Position numbers and translations under genes: made by a program | Shown: piece by piece, positions 1-12,127 of the stretch | Numbering within the stretch: the stretch's first letter is position 1 | Layout: the number at the start of each line of letters is the position of its first letter | The notes under the pieces: generated by a model | Databases searched by the model: none | What the model saw: only the letters and a program-made list of their open reading frames with translations | Told to the model about the DNA's origin: nothing | Assembly: GCA_014529385.2 (NCBI GenBank) | Contig: CM043971.1 | Coordinates: 97,009,485-97,073,484 of the forward strand | Direction of reading: 5' to 3' | DNA from: Adiantum capillus-veneris | Lineage: Eukaryota; Streptophyta; Polypodiopsida; Polypodiales; Pteridaceae | Length of the DNA stretch: 64,000 nucleotides

Positions 1-2708
<2,708 letters not shown>

Positions 2709-3128
2709 AGGCAAGTAGCGATTGAGTGAAGGCAGCCATGCAAGGAGCAGAGCAGGCTCGACGAGGCCGGGGGGAGTACCTTGCAGGTGAAGGGGGATGG
2801 GGTTTTAAGGTGGGACCAAAATGTCCTCTCCAGTTTTCTTGTAGCTCACGTGAACTCACAACCGATGGGTGTTCAACTGCCAACATGTTCGCAACCAGCA
2901 TTCCAGGTGAACTGGCTCTATGTGCCCGCTAAGTAGGTTGGTTAGAGGGCATCAGAGTCTCTATATCAGTGTCACTCTGTGATGATGTGGCATGAATGTG
3001 CCACATGGCACACCACCCATTTATGGGTCTTGGGGCATGTTGAGTAGAATAGAGGGAAGATCCCCAGATAGGGACCTCCCACCCCCCTTGTATTGTGTTG
3101 CAGATTGGTTGAGTACCAGTGTTTTGGG

Positions 3129-3150
3129 CTCTCTCTCTCTCTCTCTCTCT
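3129..3150. repeat. (CT)11 microsatellite
   Basis: A short uninterrupted CT tract upstream of the possible 3' exon at 3,214. Confidence 0.95.
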
Positions 3151-3213
3151 GTGCATCTCTTTCTCATGTGATTACCCTCCCCAAACTATTCCTTGCATTT
3201 TCATTTGTTACAG

Positions 3214-3335
3214 GTTGGAACCACGATGAGGAGGGTGTACAGACCATATCAGAGAGACAGATAACTATTGGGCTGCCCACGTATCCCTTGCTGAAGATCT
3301 TCACTGATGCACAGTGGTTCATTGCTACATACTGA
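3214..3335 (+). CDS. Possible 3' terminal exon of an unrecognised gene
   Basis: A pyrimidine-rich tract ending TTTGTTACAG is followed by an open stretch of about 40 codons that ends in TGA at 3,333-3,335. Its composition looks protein-like (for example ITIGLPTYPLLKIFTDAQWF) rather than repeat-derived, and the acceptor context is good. I do not recognise the family and could not place an upstream exon. The 2.7-3.1 kb interval contains short open frames with no clear donor. It could equally be a chance open frame. Confidence 0.2.
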
Positions 3336-3664
3336 TTCAGAAACGGGGTGGTTGTTCATTTCAAAAGAGGGTTGCTATCTCTGGTTGCTGCCTCGTTCAC
3401 CTTTGTTAGTGCCACTTTGACATGGTATTCGAGTACGGGTGTGTTGAAGGCTTGTTTGAGGTGCTGGTTTAACGTGATAAAGAGCAACGTATGGCTGGTT
3501 GCTACTGTTTTTCTAACTGTTTGGGGCTGACTTTCTGTTGTGGTGGGCTTTCTGGTGCCATTTTGGCATATTATTATAGCCACAGTGTCCTGAAGAGTCG
3601 AATCCTCGGTAGGAACTTGTTTGAGGTGTCACAAACTGATGATGTGGCATGACACACACATTTA

Positions 3665-4002
3665 CTAGTTGCCTCGACAATAGCTTTCCGACCCAAATAA
3701 CCGAGATAGTCTCCTGTTTGTAGTCTTCATTACTTTATTGATCTGTTGCTCAAATGCAGTGTCATATTCATCTTGTGAGTACAATTTTTTCTTGTTTGCA
3801 TCTGCTTTGCTTTTTGTTTCATGGCCGACTTGAGAGGTATGTGAAAGGCAACCAGCCATCGCGTATGAATCTCGTCAAGTGGGTGATTCTTCAGAAAGTC
3901 TAGGAGGTCAGAATACTCGGTATTAACTTTTGTTTGTGCCGCATTGGACTTGCCGGAGGGCTTAGCAAGTGGGGGCGCATAACCACAATGAGCGGGTGGC
4001 AA
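3665..4002 (-). pseudogene. Possible decayed coding fragment, family unknown
   Basis: Two overlapping minus-strand frames each look partly protein-like: one with EYSDLLDFLKNHPLDEIHTR, the other, after an apparent frame change near 3,830, with LYSQDEYDTAFEQQINKVMK. A single frameshift would connect them. I do not recognise the family. There is no start codon context or splice evidence, so this is a tentative fragment only. Confidence 0.2.
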
Positions 4003-4079
4003 AGGAGGGCCAGGCCAAATTAGGAGAGGAAGGATGCAGAGAGGGGCTATGGAAGAGAGGGTGTGATTGATAGCCTTTT

Positions 4080-4266
<187 letters not shown>

Positions 4267-4650
4267 CGTATATCCTAAAACTATTGTTTTAGTCGGTTAT
4301 TCAAGCTTTTGACACGACAGCTTCATTATTTTTAAACATAACTGACTCTCTCTCTCACTTGGATATCCTCCCGTTTCACTCTCAAAAGCCTAAGAGGATC
4401 TATTGAGATTCCTACAAAAAGAAATGTAAAAAAGATTATAGATATGTAAAGCTACCTACTACTCGCTCTACTTTCACTTTTCAATACATAGTATCTTCCC
4501 AAGATGCTTCAACATCTCGATTTAGATTCCAAAGCACCCCGAATCCCTAGGATTTGACCTCAGCACGTAGACACTAAAAAGACAAGCTTAACCACTAGGC
4601 TATTCGCCTTGGCTGCCCTTAGGGCTCCCTTAAGCACTAAAAAAAACAAA

Positions 4651-4653
<3 letters not shown>

Positions 4654-4697
<44 letters not shown>

Positions 4698-4728
4698 TTT
4701 CCCTTTCTCCCCCCCCCCCCCCCCCCCC
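4654..4728. repeat. Poly-C tract, interrupted
   Basis: A run of 44 C (4,654-4,697), an interruption TTTCCCTTTCT, then a further run of about 20 C (4,709-4,728). Homopolymers of this length are error-prone in sequencing, so the exact length is uncertain. Confidence 0.95.
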
Positions 4729-4782
4729 ACAAACTAATTAATTAATGGTTTGCAAAAAACTCGTTTTGGCTACCTACTACTT

Positions 4783-4960
4783 GAGTCCATTTAATGACTA
4801 TAAAAACTTTTTATAGTAGGTTAGAAACTATCTAACTTATCTGAGTGAATAATTTTTGTTGAATTCAAAGCACCCTCATGCAAATCTATGTTGGTTGCAT
4901 TTTCATGGTACTCTTTGAAAGCCTGTATTTACATAAAGCAATTACAATTGATTTTGTACG
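4783..4960. repeat. Fragment of a dispersed repeat, second copy near 33.5 kb
   Basis: Short blocks of this interval (CCATTTAATGACTA, ACTTTTTATA, TTAGAAACTA, CTATGTTGGTTGCATTTTCA) recur in the same order and orientation at about 33,467-33,560, with a deletion between blocks there. The two copies are otherwise diverged. Neither contains a coding frame, so the parent element is unknown. The flanking sequence up to the copia element (4,961-5,256) holds no gene that I can see. Confidence 0.45.
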
Positions 4961-5256
4961 GGTAGGCGCTGCCAATTTTGGGAAGGAGGTGAATGAAGGA
5001 GAATCTAAGAAGATGTTTCCAAAGCTTTAGGAGAAAACAAGAGGAGTTGGCACGTGGCTACACAAATTTTTTTGTTGATTTAATTAAGTAGAATTGTGGG
5101 AAAGGGGACAAGCAAAGAAAAGGTGATGGTGGAGGTCGGCTTCAGAGATGGCATGTGGAGGGGACAAAGATGATTTTTGGCCTTCAGGAGGCGATAGGAG
5201 AGTGGGTGGATAATTAGTGCACTTTTTGGACTGTTGATTAAGAATCACGGATTGGC

Positions 5257-5261
5257 GACAC
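5257..5261. repeat. Copia target-site duplication, left copy (GACAC)
   Basis: GACAC immediately precedes the 5' LTR and is repeated exactly after the 3' LTR at 10,439-10,443. Five bases is the usual copia duplication length, so the insertion is complete at both ends. Confidence 0.93.
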
Positions 5262-5488
5262 TGTTACCATATACATGTGGTAGTGATGTGTGTGAACACA
5301 CTAGGACCGCCGGGGCATTTTTTCCCTCTTTAGGAGGTTTTTTCCCTCGTGCATTGTATATACGCCCATCACTCTAGGGCTAACAATCTTTCCATTGCAC
5401 ACTAAGTAACACACTCTCTATTGTGTGCCTTGAGCTTCCTTCCTCTTCTCCAAGCTGTGTGTGTTTCTCTGCAACCCTAATTCCAACA
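5262..5488 (+). repeat. Copia 5' LTR
   Basis: It runs from TGTTACCATATACATG to CTAATTCCAACA, with the canonical TG...CA ends. A TATATA box at 5,357-5,362 probably serves transcription. It differs from the 3' LTR at three sites: A/C in TAGTGATG, T/C in CCCTCGTG and C/G in CTTCCTCT. Confidence 0.95.
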
Positions 5489-5490
5489 AT

Positions 5491-5502
5491 TGGTATCAGA
5501 GC
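5491..5502 (+). other. Copia primer-binding site (initiator Met tRNA)
   Basis: TGGTATCAGAGC, two bases after the 5' LTR, is complementary to the 3' end of plant initiator methionine tRNA, the usual primer of copia reverse transcription. Confidence 0.93.
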
Positions 5503-5850
5503 AGGTCGCGTCCTCCCGGGCTTAGTCGCCAGCTGCTCCAGCACACGCCTGCTCACTTTCTCCGATTTTAGTGAGCTTTGGCGAGCGTTCGCAGGTCGAC
5601 AAATATTTTGGGTAAGCTCGAAGAGCTTGGTCTGCTCAGAATTTTGATTTGGGCTCATTTCGGCCTCCGTTTCCACTACAGGCAGTACTGCACAGGCTAT
5701 TTTGTCATTTTGTGCATATTTTCTGTCAGTGCCGTTTTCTGCATAACAGGTGCCTTATAGTCTTCTACGGTTTGTGCTATATAGCACAAGTTGTTCCCAC
5801 TCCATTTCTCCTATTTTCGGGCAGTTTTCACATCAGGTGCAGCATTTACC

Positions 5851-7419
5851 ATGGCTGACAACAACAACACAGATGTGTTCAAGATGTTTGCTGCTGAGGA
5901 CAGGTTGGATGGGGACAACTACCCTATGTGGGCTTATATGATGCAACATGTTCTTGTGTCAAAAGGTGTCTGGAACATTGTGCAGGGCATTGATGTACGT
6001 CCTGGTTCTGAAGATGTAGGCGATGTTGAGGATGTTGCAGGTCTTGCTGCAAGGATTGCAGCTGTTAGAGTTGTTTTGCCTACGGCAGAACAAGCTCGTT
6101 GGGATGTTAAGGATGCGCAGGCTCATGCATTGATTGCGTTGTCTGTGAAGCGCACCATTATTCCTCACATCCGTTCAGCAAAATCTGCAAAACAGGCTTG
6201 GGATATTCTAGCAGGTCTTTATGCAAGCCGCAATGAGGCTAAAATTGCTTTGCTGCGTAAAGAGCTAGAGTCAAAGATTATGCATGAGGAAGATGATATG
6301 GACACTTTCCTTGCTAGTGTCAAGGATATCAATGAGCAACTCATTTCTGCAGGTGAAGTCATTTCGGACAGTTCCCTTGTGCAGACTGTTCTTGATGCCT
6401 TACCAGATTCCTACCAGACTTTTGCTAGTACTTGGAGACTGATGACCCAAGGAAATCCTGAAGTTTTCAAGTTTGATGCATTATGCACATTGCTGTTGCA
6501 AGAGTCACTTTCTAGAAAAAACAGGACTAGGCAGCGTGCAGTTGAACAGGCTTTTATTGCTTCTCAAAGAAAGGGTGGTAACAGTAATGCAGCCACTTCT
6601 TATGGTTCTGCTGCGAGTGGCAAAAATTCTGTTCCTAATGCTTCTACTGGCAGCACTTTGTCTGGCAATTCTGATGATAAGGGCAAAAATAAGATGTGTT
6701 GCCATTATTGTAAAGCCAATGATCACTTGATCAGGTCGTGTCCTAAGTTGAAGGCCAAAGAGGCTAAGAAGAAAGAGGGCGGTTCCACTGCAAATGATGG
6801 TTCCACTACAAATGCAGCCATTGTTGAGTCTTCTGTGAAAGGAGATTGTGATGTTGATGTTGATGCAGAATGGGCTTTTAGCGCAGAGTGCACTTACAAT
6901 CCTGCTGTCCATGATGCATGCTTGTCAGTTGCTGCAGATTCACATGTGTGGTATTTTGACAGTGGTGCTACAAAGCACATTACCTCACATCGTGAATTGT
7001 TTACCTCTCTCGAGTCTGTCCCTCATGGGAATTCAGTCACTTGTGCCAACAACGCCTCTTATCCAGTTCAGGGAGTTGGAAAGATTGTGCTCACTGCTGC
7101 TAATGGCAGTTCCTTCACACTTGTTGATGCACTTTATGTACTTGGGATCAAGAAGAATATCTTGTCTGTATCCGCACTTGCTAGACTTGGACTTGTAGTC
7201 AAATTTGTGGATGACAGATGTACAGTTCATGATCTCAGTTTTGGTGATGAAATTGTTGCATCTGGGCTTTTGTGCCGTGGGCTGGATAAGCTCACTTTGT
7301 ATGACAAGTGTGGACAAAATTTTGCAAATGCTATTGCAGATTCAAGGGCTATTTCAGATGCAAAACTATGGCATGCACGTTTTGGTCATCTGAATTTTGC
7401 CAGTTTGCTGCGTTTGTAG
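5851..7419 (+). CDS. Copia gag, protease and start of integrase, ending at a premature TAG
   Basis: Start chosen at the ATG giving MADNNNTDVFKMF, the typical copia gag N-terminus; an upstream in-frame ATG at 5,791 lies in the leader. Order: gag/UBN2-type capsid region (about residues 10-230), CCHC zinc knuckle C-x2-C-x4-H-x4-C (6,700-6,741, about residues 284-297), aspartic protease with VWYFDSGATKHITSH (catalytic Asp about residue 370), then the gag-pre-integrase HHCC finger beginning LWHARFGHLNF. The frame ends in TAG at 7,417-7,419 but the same frame continues the integrase without interruption. The TAG therefore lies inside the domain and most likely arose from a CAG codon. Readthrough is conceivable but unsupported. 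Confidence 0.92.
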   Translation: MADNNNTDVFKMFAAEDRLDGDNYPMWAYMMQHVLVSKGVWNIVQGIDVRPGSEDVGDVEDVAGLAARIAAVRVVLPTAEQARWDVKDAQAHALIALSVKRTIIPHIRSAKSAKQAWDILAGLYASRNEAKIALLRKELESKIMHEEDDMDTFLASVKDINEQLISAGEVISDSSLVQTVLDALPDSYQTFASTWRLMTQGNPEVFKFDALCTLLLQESLSRKNRTRQRAVEQAFIASQRKGGNSNAATSYGSAASGKNSVPNASTGSTLSGNSDDKGKNKMCCHYCKANDHLIRSCPKLKAKEAKKKEGGSTANDGSTTNAAIVESSVKGDCDVDVDAEWAFSAECTYNPAVHDACLSVAADSHVWYFDSGATKHITSHRELFTSLESVPHGNSVTCANNASYPVQGVGKIVLTAANGSSFTLVDALYVLGIKKNILSVSALARLGLVVKFVDDRCTVHDLSFGDEIVASGLLCRGLDKLTLYDKCGQNFANAIADSRAISDAKLWHARFGHLNFASLLRL

Positions 7420-10136
7420 AAATCTGATATGGTTGCTTCTTTGCCGCCTCTTGAAGCACCTGTCAAACATGTTTGTGAAGGCTGTATTCTGGGTAAAATG
7501 CAGCGTTCTAAGTTTCCAAAGGATGGTTCAGTTAGGGCCACATGCAGGTTGCAGCTTGTGCATAGTGATGTTTGTGGGCTCATGCAAACTCCGTCCTTGG
7601 GCAATTACCTGTACTTCGTGACTTTCATTGATGATTACTCCAGGCATGCATGGGTATTTCCGCTTAAAGCGAAGTCCGAAGTTTTTATGTGCTTCAAACA
7701 ATTTTTGGCTATGGCTGAAAATGTCTCAAAATGTACTATGGGCACCCTCCGTTCCGATCGAGGGGGGGAGTATATGTCTCATGAATTTAATGCATTTCTG
7801 GCTAGTCGTGGGATAAAACACCAATGTACAGTGCCTTATACACCTCAGCAAAATGGTGTTGCTGAGAGGAAAAACAGGTCACTAACGGAAATGGCACGAT
7901 GTATGGTCAAAAGTCAAGCTTTGCGCATTCTTTTTGGCTTGAGGCCATCATGTGTGCCACTTATGTACTTAACAGGTGTCCTACGAAAGCTTTGCAGTCT
8001 ATTACTCCATATGAAGCATGGCATGATAGAAAACCTTCTATTGAGCACATGCGTGTTTTTGGCTGTTTGGCATATGCTTTGGTGCCACAAGTGCAGCGCA
8101 GAAAATTGGATGATAAGGCTGTCAAATGTATTTTTGTTGGTTATAGTGCTGAAAGCAAAGGTTACAGGTTGTATCATCCACAAACAAAACGTATTCTGGT
8201 TTCACGGGATGTAGTGTTTGTGGAAGACTCTGTTCAGCCCTTGCTGTCATGTACTAGAGACAGTAATGTAAGCTCACAGGACATTTATGACACTTTGTTG
8301 CCTCTTTTCAGTGGTGGAAATACGAATGTAAGTTCCAATGAGGCAAATGTACACCCTATGGGGGTTTCTGAAAATGTTTTAGAACAGCCTATTACTGATG
8401 CAGATGTACATGATGTACTTGATGAGGAAAGGGCTGAAAATGAGCAGGCTAGAGGTATGCCAAAATGGCTGGTGCACACTTTGCGTGACAGTAAATTGGA
8501 TGCACCTTTATCTAGTCGTACTCGTTCAGGCTCTCGCCATGCATCTTATGCATCAAATTGTTATGCTTTGGCTGTGTCTAGTTTACATGATGTTGAGGAG
8601 CCTCTGTCTTTTGATGAAGCACAGAATTCAGAAAATTGGATTGCTGCCATGAAATCAGAATATGATGCACTTATAGAGAATGACACATGGACTTTATGTG
8701 ATTTGCCTCCTGGCAAAAAGGCCATTGGTACGAAGTGGGTTTACAAGTTGAAACGCAAGCCGGATGGTGAGATCTATCGCCATAAGGCTCGACTTGTTGC
8801 AAAGGGTTATGCACAACAAAAAGGCATAGATTATGAAGAGACTTTTTCTCCCACTTGTCGTATGACTACTGTGCGTTTTCTATGTGCATTGGCAGCTCAT
8901 TTTGGTTGGGATGTACATCAATCAGACATTGTTACTGCTTTCTTGAATGGTGACATATTTGAGGAAGTTTATGTAACGCAGCCTCGCGGTTTTGTCATAA
9001 AAGGACAAGAGGACAAAGTGTGCAAATGTAAGAAGGCTTTGTATGGGTTGAAGCAATCTCCTCGTGCTTGGTATGAGAAAGCTGACACTCATTTGGTTAA
9101 ACGAGGCTTTCGTAACAGTCCAACAGAAAGCACATTGTATGTAAAGCGTGAGGATGATGTATTTCTCATTGTGGTTCTTTATGTTGATGATTTGCTAATC
9201 ACTGGACCAAATGAGAGACATATTGCTGAATTTAAGGCTGATTTGAATGCCACTTTCAAGATGAAAGATTTGGGGTTGTTGCATCATTACTTGGGTATAC
9301 AGTTTAAGCAGTGTGATGGTGGTATTGCCTTGTGTCAGAAAAGTTACATAGAGACATTGCTATGTAAGTTTGGACTTGAGGATTGCAAACCTATTGCCAC
9401 TCCCATGGAAACAGGTTTGAAGTTGAGTCTACATGATGCTGGTGATCCTGCTGATGTCACTCTTTACCAAACTGCTGTTGGCTGCCTCATTTATGTATGC
9501 AACACGAGGCCAGATATTCAGTTTGCAGTCTCGCAGGTCAGTAGATTTATGCATAGCCCAGCGTCTAAGCATTGGCAGGCTGTCAAGAGGATTTTCCGCT
9601 ACCTTAGTGGCACTTTACATCTTGGCTTGTTTTATCCCAAGGGGGGATCATTGCCGCCAGACTTACATGCTTTTTTGGACTCAGATTGGGCTGGTTGTTT
9701 TGACACGCGAGTGTCCACAAGTGGTTTTTGTTTCATGCTTGGGAGTTCATGTATATCATGGTTGAGCAAGAAGCAACCTACTGTGGCCACTTCGAGTTGT
9801 GAGGCTGAGTACAGGGCAGTCTTCACAGCTACGGTTGAGTGTGTATGGCTCAGACGCCTTATGGCTGACTTGGGTGTTGGACAGGACACTGCCAACACTA
9901 TCTACACTGACAGTCAGAGCGCATTGGCAGTTGCGAGGAACCCAGTTTTTCATGCTCGCACAAAGCACATTGAGGTGCATTACCACTATGTCAGGGAGAG
10001 GCTCTCATCAGGAGAGATCAGCTTGGCTTATGTGCCAACACAGGACAACCTTGCAGATCTTTTCACAAAGGCATTGTCTCGTGAGAAGCTTGAAGCTTTC
10101 CGCAAAGCTTTGGGCTTACTCCCCTTTGTGGACTGA
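7420..10136 (+). pseudogene. Copia integrase, reverse transcriptase and RNase H (frame broken)
   Basis: The first part (7,420 to about 7,923) continues the gag frame: the CEGCILGKM finger half, then the integrase core with Asp in LVHSDVCG, Asp in FIDDYSRHAW and Glu in QQNGVAERKNRSL. A one-base deletion at about 7,922-7,925 (within TTGCGCATTC, where copia normally has a Leu-Pro-His-Ser-Phe-Trp motif) moves the rest into another frame, open from about 7,899 to 10,136. This holds reverse transcriptase (TFSPTCRMTTVRFLCALAAH, LYGLKQSPRAWYEK, catalytic YVDDLLITG near 9,180) and RNase H (LDSDWAG, SSCEAEY, YTDSQSALAVARN, HIEVHYHYVRERL), ending LADLFTKAL...LGLLPFVD. Apart from the two lesions, all catalytic motifs are intact. 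Confidence 0.93.
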
Positions 10137-10199
10137 TCCTGTCCTCAGGGCATGGCACTTCCCTTTACTCATGTGCCAGCTCTCGTTCACCGCATCACT

Positions 10200-10211
10200 C
10201 CAGGGGGGATT
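10200..10211 (+). other. Copia polypurine tract
   Basis: CCAGGGGGGATT immediately precedes the 3' LTR and is the expected plus-strand priming site. Confidence 0.88.
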
Positions 10212-10438
10212 TGTTACCATATACATGTGGTAGTGCTGTGTGTGAACACACTAGGACCGCCGGGGCATTTTTTCCCTCTTTAGGAGGTTTTTTCCCCCGT
10301 GCATTGTATATACGCCCATCACTCTAGGGCTAACAATCTTTCCATTGCACACTAAGTAACACACTCTCTATTGTGTGCCTTGAGCTTCCTTCGTCTTCTC
10401 CAAGCTGTGTGTGTTTCTCTGCAACCCTAATTCCAACA
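10212..10438 (+). repeat. Copia 3' LTR
   Basis: TGTTACC...CCAACA, 227 bp, same length as the 5' LTR and 3 substitutions from it. TATATA is at 10,307-10,312. It is followed by the GACAC target duplication. Confidence 0.95.
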
Positions 10439-10443
10439 GACAC

Positions 10444-11439
10444 ATGTGAGGTGAGCTTGTTTTATAATGTATATGGGTCTTTCCATCATTTCAACTTGGT
10501 CCCTTCTTTTAATGTTCAATTGATTTCTTTATTTAGTAAAGGTTATATTTTCTTTTTATAATGTAAATGGGTATTTCCATCATTGTAATTTGGTCCCTTT
10601 ATTTAATGCTCACTTGACTTTTTTTGTTTTTTAAATCTTTGTTTAGCTTATAAGTTTTATAAAGGTTGTATTTTTCTTTGATAATGTAAGTGTCTCCTTT
10701 CATCATTGTAATTTGGTCCCTTTATTTAATGCTCACTTGAATTCTTTTAATTTTTGTTTAGTTTATAACTGGGTCTCTTCATTTAAAGATCTAATTACTT
10801 TCTTGTCACTTTTTGATTTACAACATGCTTTTTTTCTTGTAAAGTTTCTTTTCATTTACAGACAATTTCTAACTTTATAAATTGTCCTTCCATGAAATAT
10901 ACTTTTTACCACTAAGATTTTTTTTTTGACTTTTGGTTTTGATATGCAAATGTCACCTCATTACTTTAATGCATGTATTATTACTAGGGATTATCTTTAA
11001 AAAAATTCATAACTAGAATTTTTTTTAAAACTTTTTGTTTTGATATGTAAATGTTACCTTATTACTCTAGTGCATGTATTATTATTAGGGATTATGTTTA
11101 TACATTTTCAATATTTATTTCTATCCTAAAGATATTATATATTTATTTCATTTAATAGCATGCATCATTTTATTGTGTAATTTGTTTTATTGATATATTT
11201 ATACAAGAATTAGATCAATCCCTAACCTCTCACTAATATTTTATATGCTTTATGTTTTCATGAGGTCAATTAATATAACACTCATACATAAGGGCATAGG
11301 GAAAAGAGAAGATTTTTGGTGCAATACCTTTATCATTGAATTGAATTGTTAGATGTTCTCCATGTGGTATTTGAACGTTTTTGGATTTTAATGTGTGCAT
11401 ATGAGAGTGCACCCCCACTCTCTCACTTCGTTGGAGTGG

Positions 11440-11440
<1 letters not shown>
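10444..11440. repeat. AT-rich spacer with two families of degenerate tandem repeats
   Basis: From about 10,455 to 10,790, three imperfect copies of a unit of about 110-120 bp contain TTTATAATGTA, TTTCCATCATT, TTGGTCCC and TTTAATG. From about 10,920 to 11,100, two imperfect copies of a unit of about 115 bp contain TTTTGATATG, AAATGT and ATGCATGTATTATTA, followed by AGGGATTAT. No gene is visible. Confidence 0.7.
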
Positions 11441-11445
<5 letters not shown>

Positions 11446-11500
<55 letters not shown>

Positions 11501-11583
11501 GTAGGCCGCCATAAATCTTTACCTTGTTTTATCTTCAACAAAGCAAGGCATAGGCTGCAGCAGGACAACAATCATCGAGTGCA

Positions 11584-11644
<61 letters not shown>
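11446..11644. repeat. Facing (CT)n and (GA)n microsatellites
   Basis: A CT tract at about 11,446-11,498 and a GA tract at about 11,590-11,644 are separated by about 90 bp. They are perfect inverted complements and could fold into a stem of about 50 bp. The sequence from 11,645 to 12,127 shows short poly-CT, a G-rich run near 12,067-12,085 and no gene. Confidence 0.93.
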
Positions 11645-11648
<4 letters not shown>

Positions 11649-12127
11649 GTGAACAGTGTACACTCCTCCCTCATGATGCCATCACACACTCTCTGTGCCA
11701 TGCTGCGTGTATCATGAGCATACAAGGTAGCAACAAAAGATTAGGAGTCTCGGAGAGCTTAAGATTGCAAGCATCGTCCACAAGTGTTGAGGGCTTGAGG
11801 AGGACACAAAGTGGATTGGAGGGGATGTCTGGACGTAGAAATAGGGGACATAGGGTGTGACAGAGCTGACAAGGGGCCTTGAATTCTCTCTCTGTCTCTA
11901 GACTCTCTCTCTCTCTCAGTGTCGTACGTACGAAGGTGCCAACAAGAAGTTCGTGAGGTAGGTGAATCTCTTTTGTGTAGAGAAAGTGAGTGCAAGCAAT
12001 TGCGTTGAAGCAAGAGGCAACCTCGCATGTGTAGAGCTAGAGGAGATCCTATTCACAAGCAAGCTCGGGGGGGGTGGGGGGGGTGGCAGAGGTCTACCCT
12101 CACTTGCGATGGAGGTCTTGAGCACGT

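Larger units (their letters stand above)
5262..10438 (+). mobile_element. Ty1/copia LTR retrotransposon, complete insertion
   Basis: The element has 227-bp LTRs (5,262-5,488 and 10,212-10,438), a primer-binding site, a gag-pol region, a polypurine tract and a perfect 5-bp target duplication. Domain order is gag, zinc knuckle, protease, integrase, reverse transcriptase, RNase H, which defines copia. The LTRs differ at only three of 227 positions, so insertion is recent. The gag-pol reading frame is broken by one nonsense codon (7,417-7,419) and one frameshift (about 7,922-7,925), so this copy cannot make a full polyprotein without readthrough and frameshifting. Confidence 0.97.

Noticed and set aside
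7417-7419. Copia TAG as a programmed readthrough codon
   Set aside because: It lies inside the integrase finger, not at a gag-pol border. The following context is not a recognised readthrough signal, and a second unrelated frameshift is present. A point mutation is simpler.
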